In this document: positions 9,437 to 17,508 of the stretch, in pieces
Layout: every line of letters begins with the position of its first letter
Position numbering within the stretch: the stretch's first letter is position 1
Origin: Lacticaseibacillus hegangensis
GTDB lineage: Bacteria; Bacillota; Bacilli; Lactobacillales; Lactobacillaceae
Direction of reading: 5' to 3'
Assembly (NCBI RefSeq): GCF_003946465.1
Contig: NZ_RHOL01000005.1
Location: forward strand, 1-64,000
Length of the DNA stretch: 64,000 bases
Notes under the pieces: model-generated
Database searches by the model: none
What the model saw: only the letters and a program-made list of their open reading frames with translations
What the model was told of the DNA's origin: nothing
Program-made: the position numbers and the translations under genes

Positions 9437-9569
9437 AAATAGTCATTCCTATTTCTGTACTGAACATCTCAGACTGTTGAGAACGTATGGCGCGCAAGCA
9501 GGAATTGGAATTGCATCTGCAGCACTTTTAGGCATAAGCGGCATCACAAAGTCTGGCCTCAAGAAATAA
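9378..9569 (+). CDS. Small Cys/His protein with hydrophobic C-terminal segment
   Basis: This 63-residue protein starts with ATG nine bases after AGGAG, inside the end of the preceding gene and in another frame. The N-terminal half has CLVPGCHKET...YFCTEHL, three cysteines and two histidines in a short zinc-finger-like arrangement. The C-terminal half (about 38-58) is a Gly/Ala/Ile-rich hydrophobic stretch that could cross or enter a membrane, ending in basic residues. A good ribosome binding site and coupling to the neighbour make it likely to be real. I do not recognise the family. Together with the helical protein it forms a two-gene module at the 3' end of the BREX island. Confidence 0.6.
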   Translation: MKKSKKPRICLVPGCHKETRNSHSYFCTEHLRLLRTYGAQAGIGIASAALLGISGITKSGLKK

Positions 9570-10023
9570 TCTCTAGAATATTGACATGGCACAGCAGCCT
9601 CTTTGCTTAAATGGCCAAAAGCCCCGATGTGCCTAGATCAAAGAATGGAATTTGGTCATGAAAGCTGACTGGTTGGTGTTTTTGCGACCGATTTGAAGTC
9701 CTTGGTGAGTTCGTGCGTATTTCATAACCTTCAGTTCCTTCCGAAATCAAGTAGACGATTGGTGCTGGCAATTGGTTGAGGGGGTGATTCGGTCGGGCAT
9801 GACCTCGTTAGTTAAGCTAAAAAACTTTTTGTGTGATTACAGAAACGTATCAGTCATGTCTAATGTAAGACTTCTTCTGTTACAGCCTCGTCACACAAAA
9901 TCAGAATATTACAATAATACAAATGATTCGAAATTTGTAATGCTGCTGTATTCGCTCTGTGACCTTGACTCGTTAGTACAGTCACTGTTGAATCGTTACT
10001 GGACAAACACATAGGAGTGAATA
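9570..10023. other. AT-rich 454-base gap: right border of BREX island and apf leader
   Basis: No convincing gene is seen. The first 200 bases look like degraded sequence. A minus-strand frame at 9633-9725 (30 residues, GGAAGGA before its ATG) is the only small candidate and is weak. The second half is the probable leader of the LysM surface-protein gene, with hairpins described separately. No rho-independent terminator was found behind the BREX genes. Composition changes sharply to GC-rich soon after 10,030. Confidence 0.5.
9827..9952 (+). promoter_or_regulatory. Structured leader of the LysM surface protein, with a WalR-like box
   Basis: TTTTGTGTGA (9827-9836) and TCACACAAAA (9891-9900) are perfect complements. 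ACAGAA (9839-9844) and TTCTGT (9875-9880) extend this into a longer interrupted hairpin. A second palindrome, TACAAAT...ATTTGTA, lies at 9918-9939. TGTAAT-N5-TGTATT at 9936-9952 is one base off the direct-repeat motif bound by the cell-wall regulator WalR (YycF), which often controls peptidoglycan-acting secreted proteins. Position and motif support regulation of the downstream gene; the WalR assignment is tentative. Confidence 0.35.
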
Positions 10024-10926
10024 ATTATCAAAAACTCACATTTAGCATGGCTCTTTACAACGGCAGCAGTACTTGGCACGGCAGTAGTGTTGGGGCAAAC
10101 CAACTCTGTCAGCGCGGCTACCACCGGCGAGTACGTGGTTAAAGCGGGTGACACACTTTCTGCGATTGCCGCAGCAAATAACGCCAATGTCGACAGGCTG
10201 GCTGCAGCCAACAAACTGGCCGACAAAAACGTCATCATGGTTGGCCAGACGCTGACATTGAACGTCGCTGTTCAGGCCCAAGCCGTTTCGACTTCTACCT
10301 ATACAGTTAAAGCTGGCGATACACTTTCAGGCATCGCTGCCAGCACCGGCGTTAGCCAATCGACTTTGATCAGCTTGAACGGCATTCAAAATGGCAATCT
10401 CTTGATGGTGGGTCAGGTCCTTAAACTTGCTGGTGTGCCAGTGGCATCGCAGACTCAGGCGACAGCACCAGTAGCACCAGCTGCCACGACGCAGCAAGCT
10501 GCGCCAGCACAGGCCGCACCAGTTCAGAAAGCCGCACCAGCGCAGACCGCCCCAGTTCAAAAGGCGGCGCCAGCACAGACTGCACCGGCTAAGACTTACA
10601 CGGCACCGAAGTACACGGCTCCTCGTTACGCTGCACCTAAGTACACCGCACCAAAGACGCAGACTGCACAGCCAACCACGACGTATCGTAGCACTGCGAC
10701 CGGCAGTGAAGCGGCTGCGAAAGCTGCAATCGCCCAGCGCGAATCCGGTGGTTCTTACACCGCGCAGAACGGTCAATACATTGGCAAATACCAACTCAGT
10801 TCCTCATACCTGAACGGCGACTACTCAGCTGCCAACCAGGAAAAGGCTGCTGATCAGTACGTTGCTACCCGTTATGGCAGTTGGGCTAACGCTTTGGCAC
10901 ATTCAAATGCTCAGGGTTGGTACTAA
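10024..10926 (+). CDS. Aggregation-promoting-factor-like secreted protein with two LysM domains
   Basis: Two LysM domains ([14 protein letters not shown] and [14 protein letters not shown]) would bind peptidoglycan. They are followed by an Ala/Pro/Gln/Thr-rich linker with imperfect repeats ([11 protein letters not shown]) and a C-terminal domain with [25 protein letters not shown] and a final GWY, as in Lactobacillus Apf proteins and transglycosylase-like IsaA/SceD relatives. The start needs care. The only standard in-frame start (GTG at 10,087) would remove most of the signal peptide. Upstream codons encode a normal one ([18 protein letters not shown]). AGGAG at 10,013-10,017 lies six bases before ATT (10,024) and nine before ATC (10,027), with a stop at 10,018. 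I therefore place the start at ATT, giving 300 residues. A terminator follows. Confidence 0.82.
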   Translation: MIKNSHLAWLFTTAAVLGTAVVLGQTNSVSAATTGEYVVKAGDTLSAIAAANNANVDRLAAANKLADKNVIMVGQTLTLNVAVQAQAVSTSTYTVKAGDTLSGIAASTGVSQSTLISLNGIQNGNLLMVGQVLKLAGVPVASQTQATAPVAPAATTQQAAPAQAAPVQKAAPAQTAPVQKAAPAQTAPAKTYTAPKYTAPRYAAPKYTAPKTQTAQPTTTYRSTATGSEAAAKAAIAQRESGGSYTAQNGQYIGKYQLSSSYLNGDYSAANQEKAADQYVATRYGSWANALAHSNAQGWY

Positions 10927-10945
10927 AATTAAACCATTCAAAACC

Positions 10946-10975
10946 GTCGAGACGTTAATGCGTCTCGACTTTTTG
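10946..10975 (+). terminator. Rho-independent terminator after the LysM protein gene
   Basis: GTCGAGACG (10,946-10,954) pairs perfectly with CGTCTCGAC (10,961-10,969) around a six-base loop, followed by TTTTTG. It is placed 20 bases behind the stop codon. Confidence 0.85.
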
Positions 10976-11696
10976 TTTTGCAAAATTGCAATCACCGCTG
11001 AGGGCGCAGACAAACGAGCAAGTTCGCGGCAGGAGTAAGTTTGCAGCAGACAAGGGTCTGGACCTGATTAAGCGCACAAATTGTAAGCGACGTCTCTTTC
11101 GCCTCTTAGGCAAAATCAACTCAAAATCTCCAAAGGCATTGTCAATGCAAACCTTGGCAATCGCGGGACGTTTTGGCTCAAAACGCGATGTTTTTGAATC
11201 GGCTCGCAATAAATCGCTCTCGAGGCTGGAAATTCGAAAAAGACACACGACAAATTTATAAATTGGTGCGGGGAAAACTCGAAAGCCACGGCTCGTGAGG
11301 TGTTGGGCATTTTGGCTGAATATGGTTTCTTCTTTCATATTCAGTATGGTCGCTGGAGTCCTTGAGTGACGTGGTTTCTGTCCTCATCTTGCGCCAATTT
11401 TAAAATTTGTCGTGTGCCTCTTCGGCAAAATCGGGCATGTGGCCTCATTTTTTTTGCCTTCGGCCTCTTAAACGTGATTGCGCAAAAAGCGTAACCGATT
11501 TGCTGAAGCACTGAAAATTGACGTCTGGCTCACCAGCAGCTGAGCTGACGTAGTTGGGGGCGATATCGAAAGGTCAGAGCGGGCGCCGATGGACTAATTG
11601 GGTGACGGTGCGGGCGAGTGGCGATGCTATACTTAAGGCGCTTGCTCAGGTGAACAAGCAGCAAGCATCCGCACTAAAGTAGCCGGGGAGGGGAAA
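10976..11696. other. 720-base gene-poor stretch with nested inverted repeats
   Basis: No convincing gene is present; the open frames here (91 residues on plus, 127 on minus) resemble nothing I know and lack good ribosome binding sites. The sequence is rich in hairpins. CGTTTTG-GCT-CAAAACG is at about 11,169-11,185. A long imperfect inverted repeat of about 26 bases at 11,243-11,268 and 11,391-11,416 includes CACACGACAAATTT and its complement. CTGAATATG...CATATTCAG lies within it, and GCCTCTTnGGCAAAATC occurs near 11,102 and again near 11,417. A TATACT near 11,628 may be the -10 of the methyltransferase promoter. It resembles a noncoding repeat element or structured RNA. Confidence 0.5.
11243..11416. 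repeat. Long imperfect inverted repeat (arms about 26 bases)
   Basis: The arm at 11,243-11,268 and the reverse complement of the arm at 11,391-11,416 agree at about 23-24 of 26 bases. The enclosed 122 bases hold a second perfect 9-base inverted repeat, CTGAATATG/CATATTCAG. The nested layout can fold into one large hairpin. No transposase is nearby. A miniature inverted-repeat element or a repeated intergenic family of this genus are the two likely readings. Confidence 0.5.
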
Positions 11697-12431
11697 ATGA
11701 AAAATCTGTATGATGATTCGAAGTTCTTTGCGGCCTATGCTCAGATGCCGAGAAGCCGGCAAGGCCTCAAGGCGGCGGGGGAGTGGTTGGACTTTAAGCG
11801 GCTGTTGCCTGATGTGGCTGGTCGGCGTGTGCTTGACTTAGGGTGTGGCTACGGCTGGCAGTGCCGCGAAATTGCGGCGCATGGGGCAGCCCACGTGCTA
11901 GGTGTCGACAGCTCAAAGCGCATGCTGGCAGCGGCGCGGGCGCGAACTGATGAACCTACGATTACTTACGAGCTTGGCGACCTTGCAACCTTTGAGCGCC
12001 CGGCCGGCAGTTTTGACTTGGTGATCAGCTCGCTGGCGTTTCATTATGTGGCTGACTTGCCCGGGCTGATGGCGCGCATCGCCGGCATGCTGACACCAAG
12101 GGGGACGCTGCTATTCACCATCGAGCACCCCTTGTATACGGCGGAAGGGCATGAACAGTGGGTCACCACTGACGATGGCCGGACGGTTTGGCCGGTCGAT
12201 CATTACTTTGACGAGGGGCTGCGCGAGACGACTTTTCTTGGCCAGAAGGTGCCAAAATATCATCACACGCTGGCGACCATCGTCAACAGTCTGCTGAACA
12301 ACGGCTTCACGATTACCGGACTGGAAGAGCCGCGCGGCAGTGCTGAGGACATTGCCACGAATCAGTCGTGGACGCGGGCACCGATGATGCTGATTGTCCG
12401 CGGCGAAAAGGTGCCGCAGTCGAACCAGTAA
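11697..12431 (+). CDS. Class I SAM-dependent methyltransferase
   Basis: This 244-residue protein has the Rossmann methyltransferase motif I VLDLGCGYGW at about 44-53, an acidic residue closing the SAM site in VLGVDSSKRML, and motif IV-like SFDLVISSLAFHYV. It belongs to the broad UbiE/Methyltransf_11 type group acting on small molecules; the substrate cannot be told from sequence. The ATG follows GGGGAGGGG. A TATACT about 65 bases upstream could be its promoter. The SNF2 gene starts 95 bases downstream on the same strand and no terminator was seen between them, so co-transcription is possible but not required. Confidence 0.85.
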   Translation: MKNLYDDSKFFAAYAQMPRSRQGLKAAGEWLDFKRLLPDVAGRRVLDLGCGYGWQCREIAAHGAAHVLGVDSSKRMLAAARARTDEPTITYELGDLATFERPAGSFDLVISSLAFHYVADLPGLMARIAGMLTPRGTLLFTIEHPLYTAEGHEQWVTTDDGRTVWPVDHYFDEGLRETTFLGQKVPKYHHTLATIVNSLLNNGFTITGLEEPRGSAEDIATNQSWTRAPMMLIVRGEKVPQSNQ

Positions 12432-12526
12432 AAGCCGGCAGTGGTGTGAGTTGACAGGCAAAAGCCGCGTACAGCCGGCCGCCGGGTATGTTAAAATCGA
12501 CATACTGAAACAAAAGGGGCAATCGC

Positions 12527-15500
12527 ATGGCGAGACGGAAAATGCCGAGTATTATGTGGACGCGCGGCGAGAAAATTGTGCGGGCCGGCAAGGTGGAGAT
12601 CACCGCGGTCGACCAGGGCCAGGAAATCGAGGCGACCGTGTACGGGACTGAGCCGTACACGGTGATTTTGGGTGCGGACGCTGGCGAGGATTTCTGCAGC
12701 TGCCCGTATTTTCCCGGCCATGGCTACTGCAAGCACATTGCGGCGGTCGAGATTTATTTCCGCGATCAGAACGAAGACGTTGAGGACGTGATTGAAGAAG
12801 GCGACATGCCGATCGAAAAGCCCGTCTTCAAATGGGCGCCGGCCAAGCCGGAGAAGCAGTCCAGCGGCCAGCGCTTTTTGCAGCAGCGCGCGATTGAACC
12901 AGCGCCGCTGTTTCACGGCCCGTCCAGCAAAACGGCGGTGATTCCGCTTGCGCTTCAAGTCACCATGGGCGTGGCCAGCGTTGAGACCGAGAACTGGGAG
13001 ACTGAGTTGCGCTTTTTCATTGAACTGCACATCGCGGCACGCGAAGGCGGCGGGCATTTTTACGTGGTCTCGGATCTGTGGCGCTTCTTCGACGCGTACG
13101 AAGCCGAGGCGCGCTTTGACACTAACGGCAAGGCCAGTTACGTGCTGGCGCATAACGCGTTCGACCAGCCTGAGCGCGAGCTGCTGGATTCGATGTCTGA
13201 GGCCTACCGTACCAGCCGCGACCATGATGTGAACAACGCCGCGGCGGCGCGCGAGTTGATCCTAGCGCCGGGCAGCTTGCGCGAGCAGACGAAGACCTTT
13301 GAAAAGCTGGCCAATTTTAAGTTTGAACCGTATCGCGACCGCTCGTTTCCGCAGGTGGTGATCGCGCCGTTCACCCCGGACTCAGGGCTGTTCAACATGT
13401 CGATCAACCAGACACACGCCGGGTTCCAGGTCGCGCTGGTGGCCGACGCAGGGCTGGTGATGCGCCGCGACCGCATGCTGGTGCGCGACGACCACTGCTA
13501 CCAGCTGACTGAGGCGCAGCTGGCACTGGTGGACAAGCTGCTTGACCCCGGAATCAGTCCGGTCAGCCCCCAGAGTTGGCAGCAAAAACTGAACTTCAGG
13601 CCGGACGAGGGCGGTGCCGTCCGCACACTGGCGGCCGCGTTTGCCAAAATTGGCAAGGTGTCTGGTGCCGAACTGGTGGCCGCGCCGGCGATGACGCCAC
13701 TGTTTGCGCTGGACCGCGACCTGAATGCGATCACGCTGTCGCTTAGTTTTGATTACGGTGGCAAAAAAATCCCCGCCGGGGCGCCGGCCACGCTGAATCA
13801 GCCGCGCGACACGGTCAAGGAGCGCCAGGCGGTCGATTACCTCACCAGTCTGGGGTTCAAGCCGAGCAAAACGGTGTGGCGCCTGGCAGTGCCGGATGCC
13901 GAAACCATGTACGACTTTTACCAGCAGCTGCTGCCGAACCTCCGCGAAAACGGCAAGGTGACGGTCAGCCCTGCGCTGGCGGCCATGGTCCAGGATGGCA
14001 AGGCGCTGGCACCCAAGGTTGATGTCAGCGAAAAAAACGGGCTTCTCTCGATTTCATTTTCGATGAAAGGCGTTCAATCCGGTGAAGTGGACCAGATGCT
14101 GAGTCAGATCGACGTCGAGCGGCCGTACATGACGCGCAAAGACGGCTCGCTGGTGATCCTGGACGAGCCGCTGCGCCGTGTGGCCAAGGCGCTGGCCAAC
14201 CTTCGTCACGGTCAGCTGCATCACGGCAAAGTCGAGGTGCCGGCCGCGCAGACGCTGGCGGTCCAGGCAGCGCTGGGCAAAAGCGCGGACTTCGATGCGC
14301 AGGTCAATCGCTTGGCGCAGGACCTGACACACCCGGAGCAGTTTAAAAGCGACAATCCGCTGGCCGTGAACGCCACGCTGCGGCCGTACCAGAAGGCCGG
14401 CGTGCAGTGGCTGGAAATGCTGAATGCGCACGGCTTCGGCGGCATTTTGGCCGATGAAATGGGCCTAGGCAAAACCCTGGAAATGATTGCCTTTTTGATG
14501 CATCACCTGCAGGCCGGTAAGCCGAACTTAATCGTCGCACCGGCGTCCTTGCTGTACAACTGGCAGGCCGAGTGCGCGAAGTTTGCCCCTGACCTCAAGG
14601 TGGCTGTGGTCGACGGCACCAAGCCTGAGCGCACGGCGGTGATTGCGGGGAACGAGTTCGACATCTTGATTGCCTCATACAACAGCGTCCAGCGCGACGC
14701 CGCCGAGTACGCCAAGCGCCCGCTGAACTACCTGGTGCTGGACGAGGCGCAGTTTGTCAAAAACAGTGCGACCAAGACACACCAGAGTTTGCGTAAACTG
14801 AAGCCGCGGGCCACTTACGCGCTTTCGGGCACGCCAATCGAGAACCGTACGGGTGAGCTGTGGGCCATTTTTGCGCTGGTCCTGCCGGGCCTGCTGCCGA
14901 GCAAAAAAGTGTTCGAGAAAATGTCACCGGACGAGGTCGCGCTGCGGGTGGCGCCGTTCATCCTGCGCCGCGAAAAGCAGACCGTACTCAAGGATCTGCC
15001 GCCGCTGGTCGAAACCAATCTGACCAACGAAATGACCAAGGCACAAAAGACGGTTTACCTGGCCCAACTCGAACAGATGCAGGTCAAGGTGCGCGGGCTG
15101 TCTAGCCAAGGCCTGGTGAAAAACAAGCTGGCCATTTTGGCCGGGCTGACCCGACTGCGCCAGCTCTGCGACACGCCGGCGCTGTATGTTGACGGCTACC
15201 ATGGCGGCTCCGGCAAGCTGGATCAGCTTGAGGACTTGCTGACTGAGGCGGCGGAAAACGGTCGGCGTGTGCTAATTTTTTCCCAGTTCACAGGAATGCT
15301 GGCCAAGATCCAGAAGCGGATGCAGGAGCTGAAGCTGAAGGACTTTCTGCTGGAAGGCGACACGCCGCCGAAGAAGCGGTTGGCCATGGTCGACGCGTTC
15401 AACGCCGGTGAGCGGCCGTTCTTCCTGATTTCGCTGAAAGCCGGGGGCACTGGCCTGAACCTGACCGCCGCCGACATGGTGATTCTGGTCGACCTGTGGT

Positions 15501-15724
15501 GGAACCCCGCGGTCGAGGACCAGGCCATTGCCCGGGCGCACCGCATCGGTCAGCATCACCAGGTCGATGTGTACCGCCTGATCACGAAGGGCACGATTGA
15601 GGAGCAAATCGTCAAGCTGCAAACCCAAAAGCGCGACCTGGTCGACCAGATTCTCAGCGGCACCGAGAACAAGGCGATGCTGAGCGATGCCGAGATTCGG
15701 CAGATCCTGGGGATCGATGAGTAA
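12527..15724 (+). CDS. SWIM zinc-finger SNF2-family DNA helicase/translocase
   Basis: This 1,065-residue protein is a bacterial SNF2 ATPase. A SWIM zinc finger CSCPYFPGHGYCKHI sits at about 56-70, followed by a long family-specific middle region. The ATPase core has Walker A ADEMGLGKT at about 642-650, DEAQ at about 739, motif III SGTPIENR at about 766, and a C-terminal helicase half ending in QAIARAHRIGQ near 998. Such proteins use ATP to move along DNA or remodel DNA-protein complexes; the exact role in lactobacilli is unknown. The gene is GC-rich like the chromosome, not like the BREX island. The ATG follows AAAAGGGG, and a strong terminator follows the stop. All SNF2 motifs look intact. 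Confidence 0.92.
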   Translation: MARRKMPSIMWTRGEKIVRAGKVEITAVDQGQEIEATVYGTEPYTVILGADAGEDFCSCPYFPGHGYCKHIAAVEIYFRDQNEDVEDVIEEGDMPIEKPVFKWAPAKPEKQSSGQRFLQQRAIEPAPLFHGPSSKTAVIPLALQVTMGVASVETENWETELRFFIELHIAAREGGGHFYVVSDLWRFFDAYEAEARFDTNGKASYVLAHNAFDQPERELLDSMSEAYRTSRDHDVNNAAAARELILAPGSLREQTKTFEKLANFKFEPYRDRSFPQVVIAPFTPDSGLFNMSINQTHAGFQVALVADAGLVMRRDRMLVRDDHCYQLTEAQLALVDKLLDPGISPVSPQSWQQKLNFRPDEGGAVRTLAAAFAKIGKVSGAELVAAPAMTPLFALDRDLNAITLSLSFDYGGKKIPAGAPATLNQPRDTVKERQAVDYLTSLGFKPSKTVWRLAVPDAETMYDFYQQLLPNLRENGKVTVSPALAAMVQDGKALAPKVDVSEKNGLLSISFSMKGVQSGEVDQMLSQIDVERPYMTRKDGSLVILDEPLRRVAKALANLRHGQLHHGKVEVPAAQTLAVQAALGKSADFDAQVNRLAQDLTHPEQFKSDNPLAVNATLRPYQKAGVQWLEMLNAHGFGGILADEMGLGKTLEMIAFLMHHLQAGKPNLIVAPASLLYNWQAECAKFAPDLKVAVVDGTKPERTAVIAGNEFDILIASYNSVQRDAAEYAKRPLNYLVLDEAQFVKNSATKTHQSLRKLKPRATYALSGTPIENRTGELWAIFALVLPGLLPSKKVFEKMSPDEVALRVAPFILRREKQTVLKDLPPLVETNLTNEMTKAQKTVYLAQLEQMQVKVRGLSSQGLVKNKLAILAGLTRLRQLCDTPALYVDGYHGGSGKLDQLEDLLTEAAENGRRVLIFSQFTGMLAKIQKRMQELKLKDFLLEGDTPPKKRLAMVDAFNAGERPFFLISLKAGGTGLNLTAADMVILVDLWWNPAVEDQAIARAHRIGQHHQVDVYRLITKGTIEEQIVKLQTQKRDLVDQILSGTENKAMLSDAEIRQILGIDE

Positions 15725-15741
15725 GACTAAATACAAGTAAA

Positions 15742-15780
15742 GGCAGTGGCTGCCTTCTGAGGTGGCCACTGCCCTTTTTA
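15742..15780 (+). terminator. Terminator after the SNF2 gene
   Basis: GGCAGTGGC (15,742-15,750) pairs with GCCACTGCC (15,765-15,773), followed by CTTTTTA. It lies between two converging genes. Confidence 0.85.
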
Positions 15781-15816
15781 CACTGTTTGATCACGATCGC
15801 GCGCGTTTTTTTCACC

Positions 15817-17178
15817 TTATTGTGCTTTGGAAGCCGCGACGGATTCGCGATATTCAGGCGCGTCGGGGGTCTCGGTGAAGTCTACTGTAAGATCTTTATA
15901 TTCCTCCAGAGCCTTTTTGATTTCTTGAATTGAGACGTGAAAATACTCTTTCCTATTATTTACCTTATTGACCCGTTGTGTATCGAATCGTTGGTGAAGT
16001 TCCGCCTCTAGTGCATAGGCGTCATACGAAAAAATAAGCGCGTGGACATCAAATTTGAATGGGACAGAGGCCGATCCTAACTCGTCAATCCGTTCCATAG
16101 GATCCAAGCGTCTGGTCACACCAATTTTGACGATGTCAGGGCCAAAGGAACCAATATTCGAAATGATGTAGACATATCCAGCAGTTGCGTTTTGTTGTCG
16201 ATAGTCCAAGTCTTTCTTTTCATCTTCAGCCTTGTCAATATTTCTTTGCAGTTCCTCAATGCTAGCTTCGACGCCTGCTCGCTCTTCCTCATTCGTCAGA
16301 GTTGCCAGCTTTTCAGTCATCTCTGACAAGGCCTTTTGATAGTGATCTAAATCTTTTTCAAGTTGTTTTTGAGCTTCTTGAATCTGTTTTTGGGCTTTTG
16401 CTTCTTCTCGTTCCCGTTCCCGCTGCTCACGCAAAGCTTCTTTCTCTTGTTGCTTTTTTGTCTCATATTCATACGCAAGATGCAGCTCGTCTTTTTTACT
16501 TGCAAGGTAATCAGGTGAAAGTTCAATGCCGTTGCCTTCATTTAGTTTGTTTAGCTGAGCAAATGACTTTGTGATTCGAGACTCAATACGATCGATATTT
16601 GAATAGGTTACTTTGTTGATAGCTGCTTCGCACTCTACGTTAAACGACCGGACGAGCTGCTTCCCGTTCTTTTTTTGAATTGCTTTGCCCTTCGCGGCAG
16701 AATTATTGAACGTCAGGGGGAAGGTGATATTATAAGCCGTTTGGTTGCTCAGCATCTTTTTCTGTTCGGTCCGAACTGACTGTAATTTATCCTTATACCC
16801 CAATGAACTAGCAAAGTCATAACGCGGCTTATACAGGCCATAGCTAGCCATCTCAACTTGCTCATCAACGTCACCGAGTTCCTTCCTCAGATTATTGATC
16901 TGTTCGGTGAGCGAAGAGATCTCTGACTGCAACTTTGCTTTAGAGTCAGAAAGTTCTCCGAGCTCAGATTGCTCCTGAACCTTTTGCTCTGAAAGAGTTT
17001 GTTCAAGCTTGCTGAGCTCGTCTTCTTTTTCATGAATAAGGGCTGCAAGTTCACTAGGCTTCATTTGTTGTGCACTGAGTTTTAAGTCAGCAATCTCTTG
17101 TAATCTTGAATTCTCAACTGTCAAGCGCTCAATTTCAGCCTTAAACTCCTTTGTTTTAAATAGATCCGCAATACCCAT
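15817..17178 (-). CDS. DUF4041 / T5orf172 (GIY-YIG-like) coiled-coil protein
   Basis: This 453-residue protein has three parts. Residues 1-110 are coiled coil with repeated Glu/Lys/Leu heptads. A DUF4041-like middle (about 110-230) contains YGLYKPRYDFASS, and a second coiled coil covers about 230-330. Residues about 334-425 form a T5orf172/MUG113 domain of the GIY-YIG superfamily (AGYVYIISNIGSFG, KIGVTRRLDPMERI, ALEAELHQRF, KEYFHV). Proteins of this layout occur in phages and mobile regions; a nuclease activity is plausible but not proven here. GGAGG stands seven bases before the ATG, and TTTACA-N18-TATGAT lies upstream on the minus strand. The gene and its leader are AT-rich compared with both neighbours, which suggests acquisition by transfer. 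Confidence 0.82.
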   Translation of the reverse strand: MGIADLFKTKEFKAEIERLTVENSRLQEIADLKLSAQQMKPSELAALIHEKEDELSKLEQTLSEQKVQEQSELGELSDSKAKLQSEISSLTEQINNLRKELGDVDEQVEMASYGLYKPRYDFASSLGYKDKLQSVRTEQKKMLSNQTAYNITFPLTFNNSAAKGKAIQKKNGKQLVRSFNVECEAAINKVTYSNIDRIESRITKSFAQLNKLNEGNGIELSPDYLASKKDELHLAYEYETKKQQEKEALREQREREREEAKAQKQIQEAQKQLEKDLDHYQKALSEMTEKLATLTNEEERAGVEASIEELQRNIDKAEDEKKDLDYRQQNATAGYVYIISNIGSFGPDIVKIGVTRRLDPMERIDELGSASVPFKFDVHALIFSYDAYALEAELHQRFDTQRVNKVNNRKEYFHVSIQEIKKALEEYKDLTVDFTETPDAPEYRESVAASKAQ

Positions 17179-17508
17179 TTTCGTTCCTCCCTTTGATGAA
17201 AGCTCTCCCCGTGATCTAAACCAATCTATCCAATATCTCCATGCTTCTTGATATCATAATACAGCGCTTTCCTTCCTGTAAACCAGGGCTGAGCGGGCTA
17301 AGTGTAGCTTCTGGTCGGATATTCGGACAAGATATCCTCTTTTTGGTGTGAGAAGGTAAAAATATTGTAGGAGGCATCAACTCTGAATTCTCGTATTTAT
17401 GAGGTACGAGGATAAATTGAAAATGCGAAAAAAGACCGCTTACTATTGTTAGTAGCGGTCTAGGTACTTAAATGCGGTGAAGAAAACTCCTAATGGCATG
17501 AAGGTTCA
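17179..17508. other. 330-base AT-rich gap upstream of the DUF4041 gene
   Basis: The stretch holds the probable minus-strand promoter of the DUF4041 gene (TTTACA-N18-TATGAT, within about 17,250-17,285) and, at its right end, the terminator of the next minus-strand gene. The middle, about 17,290-17,420, shows no gene, repeat or known RNA that I can identify. Confidence 0.45.
17427..17461 (-). terminator. Terminator of the small minus-strand gene
   Basis: On the minus strand AGACCGCTACTA pairs with TAGTAAGCGGTCT (one bulged base) and is followed by TTTTTTCG. It is about 50 bases behind the stop of the 76-residue gene. Confidence 0.8.

Noticed and set aside
9772-10014. 80-residue plus-strand frame before the LysM gene
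   Set aside because: It covers the hairpins and regulatory palindromes of the leader, shows no protein-like pattern and no good ribosome binding site.
10986-11338. Frames of 91 (plus) and 127 (minus) residues in the inverted-repeat stretch
   Set aside because: Both are random-looking, and the DNA is better explained by nested inverted repeats; no ribosome binding site supports either.
12491-13225. 244-residue minus-strand frame opposite the SNF2 gene
   Set aside because: Long antisense frames are common in this GC-rich DNA; the plus strand has all SNF2 motifs.
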